Positions 17,191 to 26,330 of a stretch of 53,367 nucleotides of DNA are shown here, piece after piece. The position numbers and the translations under genes are program-made. The DNA is from Opitutales bacterium (GTDB lineage Bacteria; Verrucomicrobiota; Verrucomicrobiia; Opitutales; Seribacteraceae). The stretch's first letter is position 1; each line of letters begins with the position of its first letter. Location of the stretch: the NCBI GenBank assembly GCA_029251885.1, contig JAQXCL010000147.1, forward strand, positions 1-53,367. Reading direction: 5' to 3'. Under the pieces are notes generated by a model that saw nothing but the letters and a program-made list of their open reading frames with translations, was not told the origin of the DNA and did no database searches.

Positions 17191-17451
17191 TCAGGCAGCA
17201 GCACCCGCTTCAAACTTGGGCAGCAAGTAATTGGCACAACTATCCAGAGACTCAAGTTCACGGTACTCTGGTTCAGGTACATCAATACCATGTTGCTTGC
17301 GAAGTTCCATGACTATATCGAGAAAATCCATTGAATCTAGATCAAGCTGATCTCTCAGCCGAACGTCAGACTTGACGTCGTTAAGGTCTTCATCGGGAGC
17401 AATTTCCGCAATTATATCGAGTACGATTTGTTTGACTTTATCTTTATCCAT
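17191..17451 (-). CDS. Second acyl carrier protein (DSM-type)
   Basis: An 86-residue acidic carrier protein with the attachment motif LDLDSMDFLDIVMELRKQHG; the Ser of DSM should carry phosphopantetheine. It differs from the housekeeping acpP (DSL motif) and ends in an Ala-rich tail. It lies 23 bp downstream of a ketosynthase and 4 nt upstream of a CrtI-like oxidoreductase, so it is likely dedicated to that pathway. Confidence 0.92.
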   Translation of the reverse strand: MDKDKVKQIVLDIIAEIAPDEDLNDVKSDVRLRDQLDLDSMDFLDIVMELRKQHGIDVPEPEYRELESLDSCANYLLPKFEAGAAA

Positions 17452-17474
17452 CAGTGCTAGGGGTGAATACTACC

Positions 17475-18719
17475 CTACGCTTCAAACTTTTTCAAGATAA
17501 GAACTGAATTGATTCCAAGCATACCAAAAGAATTGTTGAGAATTACCGAAACTCCACCCTCTTTTTTAATTGCCTGACCAGTTACTAAACCTGGAAGTGC
17601 ACAAGTAGGGTCAATCTCATCAACATTTAAGGTGGCATGAACCATTCCGTCTTCAAACGAGGGAATATTACCCGCAAGTTCAATAGCTCCAGCCGCTCCC
17701 ATAGAGTGACCGATAAAACTTTTTGTATTATTGACCTTCGTTCCAATACTTTCTCCGAAAAGATTACGAATTGCTTTACACTCCTGCTCGTCTCCCTGGG
17801 GAGTTGAGGTGGCATGGGTGCTTACTAAATCGATGTCTTCCGGTTGCATATTAGCATTACTCAAGGCCTGCCTCATGCACTCCTCCTGCCTTACAGGATT
17901 GGGTAGCACATAATCAGTACCGTCTGAATTGATCCGGTAGCCTGCAACCTCTGCGATGATGTTTGCATCTCTTTGGAGTGCGTCGTCTAAACGTTCCAAG
18001 ACATAAATACATCCACCCTCGCTAACCACGATTCCATTGCGTCCTTTATCAAACGGACGGCTTGCCCGAGTTGGATCCTCGTGAGAGGCAAGAGCTCCTT
18101 GGCTTTTAAAGCCAGCAAAGATACCGTAAGCTCGGATACTTTCACTCACCCCACCAGCCAGAGCAAAGTCACACTCTCCTAGGCGCAATTGTTGGACTCC
18201 CTGAATAATACCTGCATTTCCTGCAGCACAGGCTGCTCCAATCGTGTAGTGCGGACCAGTCAGACCGAGGTTAACCGTAATCTCCCCAGCAGGGTTATTG
18301 GCAACCGTGCGAGGATTGTGGTGATGGGTCCAATACTTGATATCTTCATCGTAATGATCAAATAATTGACAAACCTCAGTCTCAGTCTCGACATTTCCAT
18401 GCTCGGTGATTCCCAAGTAAATCCCGATTCTTGAAGGGTCTACTTTTTCGAGATCTAGGTTAGCATGGGCGATGGCTTCATTTGCACAATAGATTGCAAT
18501 GCTTCCAGCCCTTGTACCTACACGGATTTCTTTTCGTTTTTGATATTTTTTTTGGTCAAAATCACATACTCCGGCTGGTTGTTCGCCCATGTTGCGAACG
18601 GGAAATAAAGAAACCCCACTCTTGCCTGCCAAAAGAGCCTCTCGGTAGGTGGGCAAATCATTACCAAGCGGACATGTTAGTCCGATTCCGGTGAGAACAA
18701 TTCTGGGAAGTTGATTCAT
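17475..18719 (-). CDS. Beta-ketoacyl-ACP synthase (KAS II-like, pathway-dedicated)
   Basis: This 414-residue condensing enzyme has the full triad: Cys164 in GAACAAGNAG, His in STHATSTPQGD, and His in KSFIGHSMGAAGA. It resembles FabF overall but carries unusual segments (for instance WTHHHNPRTVANNPAGE), and is clearly a different subgroup from fabF at 9020. It precedes a dedicated ACP and a CrtI-like FAD enzyme and follows an NtrC-type regulator after 68 bp. The group probably builds a special acyl or polyene chain. It could instead be a spare fatty-acid KAS, but the clustering argues against that. Confidence 0.9.
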   Translation of the reverse strand: MNQLPRIVLTGIGLTCPLGNDLPTYREALLAGKSGVSLFPVRNMGEQPAGVCDFDQKKYQKRKEIRVGTRAGSIAIYCANEAIAHANLDLEKVDPSRIGIYLGITEHGNVETETEVCQLFDHYDEDIKYWTHHHNPRTVANNPAGEITVNLGLTGPHYTIGAACAAGNAGIIQGVQQLRLGECDFALAGGVSESIRAYGIFAGFKSQGALASHEDPTRASRPFDKGRNGIVVSEGGCIYVLERLDDALQRDANIIAEVAGYRINSDGTDYVLPNPVRQEECMRQALSNANMQPEDIDLVSTHATSTPQGDEQECKAIRNLFGESIGTKVNNTKSFIGHSMGAAGAIELAGNIPSFEDGMVHATLNVDEIDPTCALPGLVTGQAIKKEGGVSVILNNSFGMLGINSVLILKKFEA

Positions 18720-18787
18720 TTGTAAAATCAGTCTTTAATTAATGAAGCATACAACGAAATTAGGCAAGCTACCAAAGAGGCAAATTT

Positions 18788-20371
18788 TTAATATCGTATT
18801 TCGTAGCTGTCTATCCGCTTGCGCAGGGTTGCCCTTGTAATGCCGAGTAAGGCAGATGCTTTTACCTGATTGCCGCCACATTCCTGCAAGGCTCGCTGGA
18901 TAATTTCTTTTTCCATATTCTCGAGTAAATTATTAGCACTCTTTGCTCTGAGATGAGAATAGGAAATATTAAAACTTTCCTCAAGTGATATGGATGAAGG
19001 TGGCTGTGCATTACCGTATTGATTCTGATGAGGAACCGTTTCTACAGTCTGAGGCTTCTGGCCAAATAGAGATTTATTTTGAGGGGGTGTAACGACTGTT
19101 ACATCGCTAGGAGCTGTATCATCTGTCTGATAAGCTGACCGAGGATGACTAGCTTGTAAAGGTTCTGAGAGGCTAGGTGCGCTTGATACAGAAGAGATAT
19201 TTTCGGGGAGATCTTTTGCTAAAATTCTTTTACTTTTGGATACCACTGATGCCGAGTGGAGTACATTTTCCAATTCCCTTACATTGCCCGGCCATTTGCA
19301 GGATTTGAGAATTTCCATCGCTTCGATGGAAATCTCCTTGGTTCCGGTGGAAAACTTTTTGTCCAAGCGTGCGAGCATGAAATCGACAAGTTCGGGAAGG
19401 TCTTCCATGCGGTCGCGCAAAGATGGGGTTTCGATACGCACAACATTTAACCGGTAATACAAATCTTCACGAAAGGATTTATCCTTAACCATGGATTCGA
19501 GGTTTTTATGAGTTGCTGCAATCAGGCGGACATCCACTTTTTTGACCTTTGTACTACCGACTCTTTGAATTTCCCCTTCCTGGATAGCCCTGAGGATTTT
19601 AGTTTGGGTTGGCAGTCCCATATCGCCAATTTCGTCCAAAAAAAGACTTCCGCCGTGGCAAACTTCAAATTGTCCAGCCTTCGCATCGGTGGCACCAGTA
19701 AACGCCCCTTTTTCATGTCCAAAAAGTTCGCTTTCAATGAGGTTTTCCGGAATGGCCCCACAGTTTACCGCATGAAAGGGGGCATCTGAACGATGGCTGT
19801 AACGATGGATGCAACGGGCAACCAGTTCTTTGCCGGTGCCACTTTCACCTGTCACCATTACGGTAGCCTCTGAGGCAGCAACTTGGCCAATTTTCTTCAG
19901 GACTTGTTGCATCTTTTCGCCACTACCTACAATGCCTTCCTCCAAATCCTCCTTGTTTAACAGACGCTTTTCTACATTTTCTGTACTGCCCGAGTCTGCA
20001 TTTGCCTTGAGGGCCTTTGCCACCATGTCCTTGAGCTTGGGTAGGTCAAATGGCTTAAGTACATAATCAAATGCACCGTGCTTCATCGCCTGGATGGCTG
20101 TTTGAGTGGTTCCGTATGCAGTCATTAATATTACCAGTGATGTTGGAGCTGCAGTGCGTAAATGTTGGAGCGTTTCGATGCCTGACATCCCCTCCATCCG
20201 ATTGTCGAGGAAGATGAGTTGAGGATTCTCCTTTTCTGCAACTTCTACTCCGTTCTCGCCAGAATCAGCCGTTATAATGTGGTGACCGTCTGGAGAAAGT
20301 ACACGTTCCAAAGAGTAGCGGATCTCCGCATCATCATCAATAATTAGAATGGTTGATTTATCAGTTTTCAA
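18788..20371 (-). CDS. NtrC-family sigma-54-dependent response regulator
   Basis: This 527-residue regulator has a receiver domain (residues about 7-120, with phospho-Asp in LIFLDNRM), an AAA+ domain with Walker A GESGTGKE, the sigma-54 contact loop GAFTGA, and Walker [12 protein letters not shown] Fis-type helix-turn-helix closes it ([20 protein letters not shown]). An unusually long polar linker of about 100 residues, rich in S, P and Q, separates the AAA+ and HTH parts. No histidine kinase is adjacent. It lies 68 bp upstream of the ketosynthase cassette in the same direction, so it may regulate or be co-transcribed with it. Confidence 0.93.
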   Translation of the reverse strand: MKTDKSTILIIDDDAEIRYSLERVLSPDGHHIITADSGENGVEVAEKENPQLIFLDNRMEGMSGIETLQHLRTAAPTSLVILMTAYGTTQTAIQAMKHGAFDYVLKPFDLPKLKDMVAKALKANADSGSTENVEKRLLNKEDLEEGIVGSGEKMQQVLKKIGQVAASEATVMVTGESGTGKELVARCIHRYSHRSDAPFHAVNCGAIPENLIESELFGHEKGAFTGATDAKAGQFEVCHGGSLFLDEIGDMGLPTQTKILRAIQEGEIQRVGSTKVKKVDVRLIAATHKNLESMVKDKSFREDLYYRLNVVRIETPSLRDRMEDLPELVDFMLARLDKKFSTGTKEISIEAMEILKSCKWPGNVRELENVLHSASVVSKSKRILAKDLPENISSVSSAPSLSEPLQASHPRSAYQTDDTAPSDVTVVTPPQNKSLFGQKPQTVETVPHQNQYGNAQPPSSISLEESFNISYSHLRAKSANNLLENMEKEIIQRALQECGGNQVKASALLGITRATLRKRIDSYEIRY

Positions 20372-20456
20372 AATAAAAGGTTTAGGTTTTAATTTTTAAC
20401 CAATCGATAAGCGGGTAAAGCTCAAAGCGAAAAATTTAACGAATCATTTGTTTGCG

Positions 20457-20485
20457 TTGACGGAGGCTTAAGTGAAGTTCATAGT
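20457..20485 (+). promoter_or_regulatory. Sigma-70-type promoter of tRNA-Met
   Basis: TTGACG (-35, 20457-20462) and CATAGT (-10, 20480-20485) are separated by 17 nt and end 13 nt before the mature tRNA start. Confidence 0.6.
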
Positions 20486-20498
20486 TTGCCTCTTTCTT

Positions 20499-20575
20499 GC
20501 CAGGGTAGCTCAGGCGGTTAGAGCGTCGGACTCATAACCCGAAGGTCGGCGGTTCAAGTCCGCCCCCTGGTACCA
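20499..20575 (+). tRNA. tRNA-Met (anticodon CAT, elongator type)
   Basis: A 77-nt cloverleaf with acceptor GCCAGGG/CCCTGGT, anticodon loop CTCATAA, T-arm GGCGG-TTCAAGT-CCGCC, and encoded CCA. The acceptor begins with a G-U pair, and no initiator-type GGG/CCC anticodon stem is seen, so it is elongator Met. The CAT anticodon also occurs in lysidine-modified tRNA-Ile, which cannot be excluded by eye. Confidence 0.93.
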
Positions 20576-20618
20576 TTACCTAAGTACAGGTAATGAGGTT
20601 ATTCTGTTTTGTTTTTGA
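20574..20618 (+). terminator. Hairpin terminator after tRNA-Met
   Basis: A perfect 8-bp stem CATTACCT/AGGTAATG with loop AAGTAC begins at the tRNA CCA end (20574-20595), and is followed by a T-rich stretch ending in TGTTTTGTTTTTG. The stretch overlaps the end of the convergent lipoprotein gene. Confidence 0.5.
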
Positions 20619-21672
20619 AAAAACGCTCGAATAAACTACCTTTTGGAACTTCTTTATCTTCAACCGGCTCACTTGTTTCGGCTGGAATAGCACGTGATTC
20701 TATTACCGAGGAATCTAATTCCTTGGGTTCTTCGATAATCTGATCGACGCTTTCTTCGCTGGGAGCTTCTGTAGTGGGTTGTTCCTGTTCAAAAGCTTGG
20801 GTGGCTGGTTGGTAAAGAGTTTCTTCTTTGATGGAAGTCTTTTGTTCGAGATTTTTTTCTTGGGGAAGGGTTGGTGGGGCAGGCTGAAAGTTCTTACTCA
20901 GTTCAATCATGGGCTTGGGTGCCTCAGGAATATCATTGGTCGGTACAAGAGTTGCACTGTCTGAATCAAATAAAGGTTCTCCCTTTTGTTCCTTTTCCAA
21001 CTGGTCAGCAGTCTTTCCAACATAGGTGCGAAAAACAAGATCGTGTTGAGGATGCAACCAAAACCTACCCTGTTTATATGAGTTTCCTTCGGCAAATGCA
21101 AAGGCACCAAACCACGAACGCTTGTTGCCGATTTGGTCACAAACAATAAAATATAACCTCCCTTTCTGTTGAGGAATCTCTCCTCTCATTTGTAATGTGA
21201 TCCAACCTCGATCAGTCTCGGTTAGTCCCTGTAATGCCAATTGATTAATTATACCATCCCTAGTTAGGCTCCATTCTCCGTATTTCGGACCAGAATCTGG
21301 ATTGTCTGCGCGGATAAATCCACTCATGCTCGAACCATAATGTTCGGAGATCATGTAGTTTGGTTTCCCAAAAAGAAGAACTTTTGTGAGTATCCCATCT
21401 TTGCCCGCGGTGTAACTTGACCAGTTCTTTTTGGCGACATGACTGAAACTGGTCTCGTGCTGTTCCTTAAAATATTCCTGATACTGATCGAGTTCCTCGA
21501 TGTAAACTACTGGTACAGGTTTGGTTGGCAGAGTCGCAAGTTCGGGTTTCTCGTCTACAGTGGGGGGGAGAGATACAGGTTCCTCAGCGTCGGGCTTATT
21601 ATCAGAACAACTAAAAGCGATAAGAACCAAGCAAGATAGGTAGAACAGACGATTAGGGAAAAGGGATATCAT
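20599..21672 (-). CDS. Lipoprotein of unknown function with Pro/Glu-rich C-terminal tail
   Basis: From ATG 21672 the N-terminus MISLFPNRLFYLSCLVLIAFSC is a lipoprotein signal with the Cys of IAFSC. A domain of about 170 residues follows (from YIEELDQYQEYF to FRTYVGK), rich in aromatic and beta-type segments such as WSSYTAGKDGILTKVLLFG and GRLYFIVCDQIGNKRSWFG. The last 130 residues are low-complexity P/E/Q/S. An S/FTAG.DG.LT segment is reminiscent of beta-sandwich modules found in other PVC proteins, but I cannot name a family. The track start (21702) adds 10 residues before the signal and is less likely. It is divergent from the next gene. Confidence 0.7.
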   Translation of the reverse strand: MISLFPNRLFYLSCLVLIAFSCSDNKPDAEEPVSLPPTVDEKPELATLPTKPVPVVYIEELDQYQEYFKEQHETSFSHVAKKNWSSYTAGKDGILTKVLLFGKPNYMISEHYGSSMSGFIRADNPDSGPKYGEWSLTRDGIINQLALQGLTETDRGWITLQMRGEIPQQKGRLYFIVCDQIGNKRSWFGAFAFAEGNSYKQGRFWLHPQHDLVFRTYVGKTADQLEKEQKGEPLFDSDSATLVPTNDIPEAPKPMIELSKNFQPAPPTLPQEKNLEQKTSIKEETLYQPATQAFEQEQPTTEAPSEESVDQIIEEPKELDSSVIESRAIPAETSEPVEDKEVPKGSLFERFFKNKTE

Positions 21673-21770
21673 GGGCAGAAAGGGTAGGGAACTAATATGC
21701 AAACAAGGTAATGTTCTTATTGCAAGTTCGAATAGGAGTGGATCTACTTTTGGGATATTTAATTTTGGTT

Positions 21771-22571
21771 ATGGATACTTTGGCTTTTTGGTTGCCTCTT
21801 TTCTTACTTTTTCTTTCCGCCCTAGTTGGGGCCCTAATCAAGAGAAGATCTTGCGATCATTGCCTGAAAAGATTTAGCGGCAATAAAGTCCTGCTGCCCA
21901 TCGGCACTAAAGATTGGATATGTGGTAAATTGGAAGTTTTTGCTCAGGGACTGGAGATAATTAGCCCTGAGAAGAACCAAATTCCCTGCGGTTTTGTAAA
22001 TTCGCGAATTATTCCTTCAAAAGAAGTGTCAGAAATTAGCTTATTGATTCGACAAGCTCCTGAACCCGATACCCGGGCCGGTGTGGAATGGAGAAAAGAG
22101 AGAGAGATGCTCCTAAATCCTACCCTGAGAATACGTTTAAAAAGATTTACCTTAAATTCTTACAATATGTTAAGAGATTCTTTCGGGCAGGCCCTCAAAA
22201 CAATCATCGGTACGGTAAGCAAAGAAACGAGGTTGGGGAAAGCAAAAGGTGCCGATGGCCGATTCCATGAAATGCAGTCAAATTTAACCGGAATGGTGCC
22301 CAATGCATGGGAGCCAATTCTCGAAAAATATCGAGGTAAGTTAGTTGCCATCGAAAGAATGTCAGAGTCCGAAGAAATTTATGAATCCGGTATATTGGAT
22401 GATTATTCTGATAAATATTTGCTATTGCGGGATGTCAATTTGATCGATCCGGCGATCAAAAATGCGTTGGGGATACTCGGTGGATCGACTGATTTGTGCT
22501 ACGATGTTCTTTATTCACGCACGCAGACCTTATTAAGATATTCCGTTAAGTCCCAATCCATGCAGGATTAG
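21771..22571 (+). CDS. Membrane-anchored protein of unknown function
   Basis: From ATG 21771 the protein has an N-terminal hydrophobic helix (MDTLAFWLPLFLLFLSALVGALI) followed by basic KRR and a CDHC pair, then about 230 soluble residues, probably cytoplasmic. Segments such as GSTDLCYDVLYSRTQTLLRYSVK near the end do not match a family I know. The track start at 21711 adds a second hydrophobic stretch and overlaps the divergent lipoprotein's upstream region; either start is possible. The gene ends about 45 bp before the candidate 6S RNA. Confidence 0.65.
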   Translation: MDTLAFWLPLFLLFLSALVGALIKRRSCDHCLKRFSGNKVLLPIGTKDWICGKLEVFAQGLEIISPEKNQIPCGFVNSRIIPSKEVSEISLLIRQAPEPDTRAGVEWRKEREMLLNPTLRIRLKRFTLNSYNMLRDSFGQALKTIIGTVSKETRLGKAKGADGRFHEMQSNLTGMVPNAWEPILEKYRGKLVAIERMSESEEIYESGILDDYSDKYLLLRDVNLIDPAIKNALGILGGSTDLCYDVLYSRTQTLLRYSVKSQSMQD

Positions 22572-22579
22572 AACACAAC

Positions 22580-22607
22580 TTGACCAAATCCTGAAATCAA
22601 TTAGGTT
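22580..22607 (+). promoter_or_regulatory. Promoter of the candidate 6S RNA
   Basis: TTGACC (-35, 22580-22585) and TAGGTT (-10, 22602-22607) lie 16 nt apart and place transcription start near 22613-22616, right at the base of the long closing stem. Confidence 0.55.
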
Positions 22608-22613
22608 ATTGAG

Positions 22614-22803
22614 TTCGACTTCTGCATCGTTCGAGAAGTTTCATTCGTTCTTTTCCTTACCCCTAATTATTCGGGAACCTATCGACAATCGTTTGCAGTC
22701 AGGCCGTAAATCGGAAGACTAAGAGCGACGCGAGGGTACCCACCTGGACCTAGAAGGTCATATAACTTATGAATGCGATGAACGGCGAACGTGGAAGTCA
22801 CCA
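22614..22803 (+). ncRNA. ssrS: Candidate 6S RNA
   Basis: An intergenic stretch of about 185 nt can fold into one long rod. Closing stem: GACTTC (22617-22622) with GAAGTC (22794-22799), then CGTTCG (22628-22633) with CGAACG (22786-22791), then CATTC with GAATG. A large central bubble follows; its 3' side holds a small hairpin GACCT-AGA-AGGTC. The apical arm begins with GGGAACC (22673-22679) against GGTACCC (22735-22741) and continues TCG/CGA, TCGTTT/AGAGCGA, AGTC/GACT and CCG/CGG. Size, closing stem, bubble with 3' hairpin, and apical arm are those of 6S RNA, the RNA that mimics an open promoter and binds sigma-70 RNA polymerase. A promoter fits the start. No typical terminator is seen at the 3' end. 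Confidence 0.75.
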
Positions 22804-22813
22804 CTTTAAATCA

Positions 22814-23653
22814 TTAAGTAATTCCCAGTAGGGAAGTTCCTAATCGTTGGGCTTCCCTAATTATTTCTTTTTGATTTAATAAAAGTACTGTACCCGCCTC
22901 AATGGCGGCATTTTTAATGCCTGCACTTTCCATTGCCTCTAGGGTTTGTAACCCAAACACAGGAACATCAAAGCGTGTATCTTGTTTTGGTTTTCCAAGC
23001 TTTACGAACAGGCAATTCTTAGCACCAAACTTTCCAGCTCGTTCGAGCATTGCGTTGGTTCCTTCAAAGGCTTCCACCGCCAGCACAGTTCCCCGACTTA
23101 CCACCACGCCCTGACCGACATCGAGGCGGGCATTTTCACGGGCAATTTCAATACCATGAGCAAGGTGTTCAGGATCGATCTTTTCTTTTCCTTTAACCAT
23201 TACGCCCTCGTCCGCCAGGTCCTCATCCATAAAGACCCGGGCATCAAGTAGATGAACGCCCGCTTTTTCGATCTCTTCCCCAATGGCTCCAAATATAGTC
23301 TCTGCATTTTTGCGATCGAGCCCCGCCAGCATGCGGATAGCTTTGAGATCCGGATGCAAACCCCGAAACAGTTTACCGGGGGTCACTTGTCCCGCCATGA
23401 CCGCATAGCCAGCATTGAAATTTTTTAATTCCTTGAGAAGTTTTCCAACCTGTCCGACTTTGACTGCTGACCTTTGGTTTACGGGGAAGGATGAAATGAG
23501 ACCGGGCGAAGTTTCTCCTCCCAATTCAATTAGGCAAACACGAATGCCTGCTTTACGTGCTCTTTCTGCGAGTAAAATCGGATAGCTGCCCTGACCCGCA
23601 ATAAGAGCGAGTGGTCGACTTACATCAAAGTTCTCAGGCAGAAAGCGAGACAT
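22814..23653 (-). CDS. lpxI: UDP-2,3-diacylglucosamine diphosphatase LpxI
   Basis: This 279-residue enzyme hydrolyses UDP-2,3-diacylglucosamine to lipid X and UMP, an early lipid A step, in place of LpxH. Motifs of the LpxI (DUF1009) family are visible: LIAGQGSYPILLAERAR at the N-terminus, AVMAGQVTPGKLF, GIEIARENARLDVGQGVVV, AVEAFEGTNAML, and the C-terminal DTRFDVPVFGLQTLEAMESAG. Length is standard. It lies 12 bp downstream of leuS on the same strand and probably shares its transcript. Presence of lpxI implies an LPS-type outer membrane. Confidence 0.93.
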   Translation of the reverse strand: MSRFLPENFDVSRPLALIAGQGSYPILLAERARKAGIRVCLIELGGETSPGLISSFPVNQRSAVKVGQVGKLLKELKNFNAGYAVMAGQVTPGKLFRGLHPDLKAIRMLAGLDRKNAETIFGAIGEEIEKAGVHLLDARVFMDEDLADEGVMVKGKEKIDPEHLAHGIEIARENARLDVGQGVVVSRGTVLAVEAFEGTNAMLERAGKFGAKNCLFVKLGKPKQDTRFDVPVFGLQTLEAMESAGIKNAAIEAGTVLLLNQKEIIREAQRLGTSLLGIT

Positions 23654-23665
23654 TACTAGATGGGT

Positions 23666-26239
23666 TTATCCCTTAACCGCAAGATTTACTAACTTGCCGG
23701 GGACATAGATTTCTTTGACGATTTCCTTGCCCTCCAAAAAGCTTTGCACTTTGGCATCCTCCTTAGCCGCCAAAATTACCGCTTCTTTTTCAACATCTTT
23801 AGGGAACTGGGATTGTCCGCGCAATTTGCCGTTTACCTGAAATACGATGGTTACTTCTTCGGAAACCAATAATTCTTGGCGGGCAACTGGCCAAGGTTCG
23901 TTAACAACGGAAGGTTTTCCACCTAGTTTTTCCCAGAGTTCTTCAGATAAGTGAGGTGCAAGTGGTGCGAGGAGTTGGACCAATGCTTTTAAGCTATCAA
24001 CCGAATAACTTTCTACCTTTTGCAATTGGTTAATGAGAATCATCATTTGTGAAATTGCCACATTGAAACGAAGACCTTCGATCGCCTCTGTTACCTTGAG
24101 AATGGTTTCATGAAGAAGTCGAAGAGTTTCTTTATTGGTTTCTTCCCCCTCGCTATGTTTTTTGCTATTCAGGCACTCCCGGTGGACTTTGCGAAGGAAA
24201 CGATGCACGCCTTCAATCCCTTTCTCACTCCATGGCTTTACTGCTTCCAATGGACCTAGAAACATTTCAAAGAGTCGGAGTGAGTCGGCCCCATAGGCAT
24301 CGATCACTACATCCGGACTGACCACATTGCCCACGCTCTTAGACATCTTATTTCCATCTTCGCCCAGGATTAATCCCTGGTGGAAAAGTTTTTTGTAGGG
24401 TTCAGGGTTTTTCAAGACCCCTTCGTCATGTAAAAAACGGTGCCAAAACCTGGCGTATAGCAAGTGAAGCACGGCATGCTCAGCACCCCCAATGTAAAAG
24501 TCAGGGCTTCCCCAGTAGCCTTCTTTCTTGGGGTCAACGAGATGTTCCGAATTAGTTGGATCCAAATAACGCAAGTGATACCAGCAGGATCCAGCCCATT
24601 GGGGCATAGTGTTGGTTTCTCGCGTAGCGGATACCCAATTGTTTCCATCAGGTTTTGGCTCAGTTTGGGAAACGGATTGGCCGGACTCCAAATTAAACCA
24701 AATATCCAACCAATCAGTAATTGTAGCCAACGGACTCTCTCCGGTACCGGCTGGTTGATAATTTTCAACTTCTGGAAGTTTAAGGGGAAGCTCAGAGGCG
24801 GGAAGGGGGAGCGCATAAAAAGTTTCCCCATCTTTATCTGAAGTTACTTCATTTTCGGGTAACAAACCCTGGATAATTCCTGGCGTGGCTTTGGCTTTTA
24901 GAAAATCGGCATGGTTTACCCAGACCAACGGGATAGGCTCTCCCCAGTATCGTTGGCGCGAGAAAATCCAATCCCGAAGTTTATAATTGATAGCACCCTT
25001 CCCGGTTCCTTTTGACTCCAGATCAGCAATGATCTGAGTTTTGCAACTCTTGGCATCGAGGCCATCGTAGGCTCCGGAATTGACCATATTTCCAGGCCCG
25101 GAGTAGGGAAGTTTTCCTTTTTCCTCATCTCCTTGTGGATGTTCAATAACACGCCTGATAGGAATGTTGAATTTCTCCGCAAATTCATGATCCCTGTCAT
25201 CATGGGCAGGGACGGCCATAATCGCGCCCGTTCCGTAGCTGATCAAAACATAGTCGGCAACCCAGACAGGAATTTTTTCTCCGTTTATAGGATTGGTACA
25301 ATAACTGCCGGTAAAAACGCCTGACTTGTCTTTGGCAAGATCCGTCCGGTCTAGGTCACTCTTTTTAGCTGCTGTATTGATGTAGGCTTTTACTTCATCG
25401 GCTTTTTCTTGAACGACTAAATTTTTAAGCAAGGGATGTTCCGGTGCCACTACCATGTAGGTTGCCCCAAACAAAGTATCTGGTCGGGTGGTGTAGACCG
25501 TCAGTTTTTCTTCGCTATCAACAATAGGAAATTGAACTTCGGCACCCTCTGATTTTCCAATCCAAGCTTTTTGTTGGCGCTTGGTCGAGTCCGGCCAGTC
25601 AAGGTCATCCAATCCTTCGAGCAACTTTTCTGCATAAGCGGTGATTCGTAGCACGACCTGCCGCAGGTTCCGTCGCTCGACTGGATGTTTGCCCACTTCT
25701 GACTTCCCATCGACAACCTCTTCGTTGGCTAGTACAGCAAGTAAATTTGGACACCACCAAACTGGTTTTTCAGCAACATAGGCAAGTCCCCTTTGAAAGA
25801 GTTTAAGGAAGATCCATTGGGTCCATTGGTAGTAGCCTGGATCAGTGGTGTTGATTTCCCGCTGCCAATCAATCGCAAAGCCGATACTTTTTATCTGCCT
25901 GCGAAAGTTATCTACATTTGCCTTGGTGGTTACAGAGGGATGGGTTCCGGTTTTGATCGCATACTGTTCGGCAGGAAGCCCAAAAGCATCCCAGCCCATG
26001 GGGTGTAGCACATTGTATCCATTTGCTTTTTTATATCGGGCGAGGATATCTGAGGCTACATACCCTTCGGGGTGGCCGATATGCAAACCAGCCCCTGAAG
26101 GGTAGGGGAACATATCGAGGGCATAGTACTTTGGCTTTTCGGAATGATCTTCTGCCCGAAAGGTATTTTCGCGTTCCCAATATTCCTGCCATTTTTTTTC
26201 AATGGTGGAAAAATCGTAGTTCTGTTGGTCATCAGACAT
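23666..26239 (-). CDS. leuS: Leucyl-tRNA synthetase
   Basis: This 857-residue class I synthetase charges tRNA-Leu. The HIGH motif is in GLHIGHPEGYVASD near residue 55, the editing CP1 domain follows (including YTTRPDTLFGATYMVVAPEHP and GTGAIMAVPAHDDRD), and KMSKS appears in DGNKMSKSVGNVVSP. The anticodon-binding and C-terminal TIVFQVNGKLRG segments are complete. Length matches bacterial LeuRS. The start ATG 26239 is followed by SDDQQNYDFSTIEKKWQ, as usual for the family. lpxI follows after 12 bp. Confidence 0.98.
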   Translation of the reverse strand: MSDDQQNYDFSTIEKKWQEYWERENTFRAEDHSEKPKYYALDMFPYPSGAGLHIGHPEGYVASDILARYKKANGYNVLHPMGWDAFGLPAEQYAIKTGTHPSVTTKANVDNFRRQIKSIGFAIDWQREINTTDPGYYQWTQWIFLKLFQRGLAYVAEKPVWWCPNLLAVLANEEVVDGKSEVGKHPVERRNLRQVVLRITAYAEKLLEGLDDLDWPDSTKRQQKAWIGKSEGAEVQFPIVDSEEKLTVYTTRPDTLFGATYMVVAPEHPLLKNLVVQEKADEVKAYINTAAKKSDLDRTDLAKDKSGVFTGSYCTNPINGEKIPVWVADYVLISYGTGAIMAVPAHDDRDHEFAEKFNIPIRRVIEHPQGDEEKGKLPYSGPGNMVNSGAYDGLDAKSCKTQIIADLESKGTGKGAINYKLRDWIFSRQRYWGEPIPLVWVNHADFLKAKATPGIIQGLLPENEVTSDKDGETFYALPLPASELPLKLPEVENYQPAGTGESPLATITDWLDIWFNLESGQSVSQTEPKPDGNNWVSATRETNTMPQWAGSCWYHLRYLDPTNSEHLVDPKKEGYWGSPDFYIGGAEHAVLHLLYARFWHRFLHDEGVLKNPEPYKKLFHQGLILGEDGNKMSKSVGNVVSPDVVIDAYGADSLRLFEMFLGPLEAVKPWSEKGIEGVHRFLRKVHRECLNSKKHSEGEETNKETLRLLHETILKVTEAIEGLRFNVAISQMMILINQLQKVESYSVDSLKALVQLLAPLAPHLSEELWEKLGGKPSVVNEPWPVARQELLVSEEVTIVFQVNGKLRGQSQFPKDVEKEAVILAAKEDAKVQSFLEGKEIVKEIYVPGKLVNLAVKG

Positions 26240-26330
26240 AATTAAAATAGAGGACTATTTAAAATGAAGCATTCCTCAGACTTTGGCAAAAGTAAACCCA
26301 CCGCCTGGCAAGCATGTGAGGGAAAAGAAA

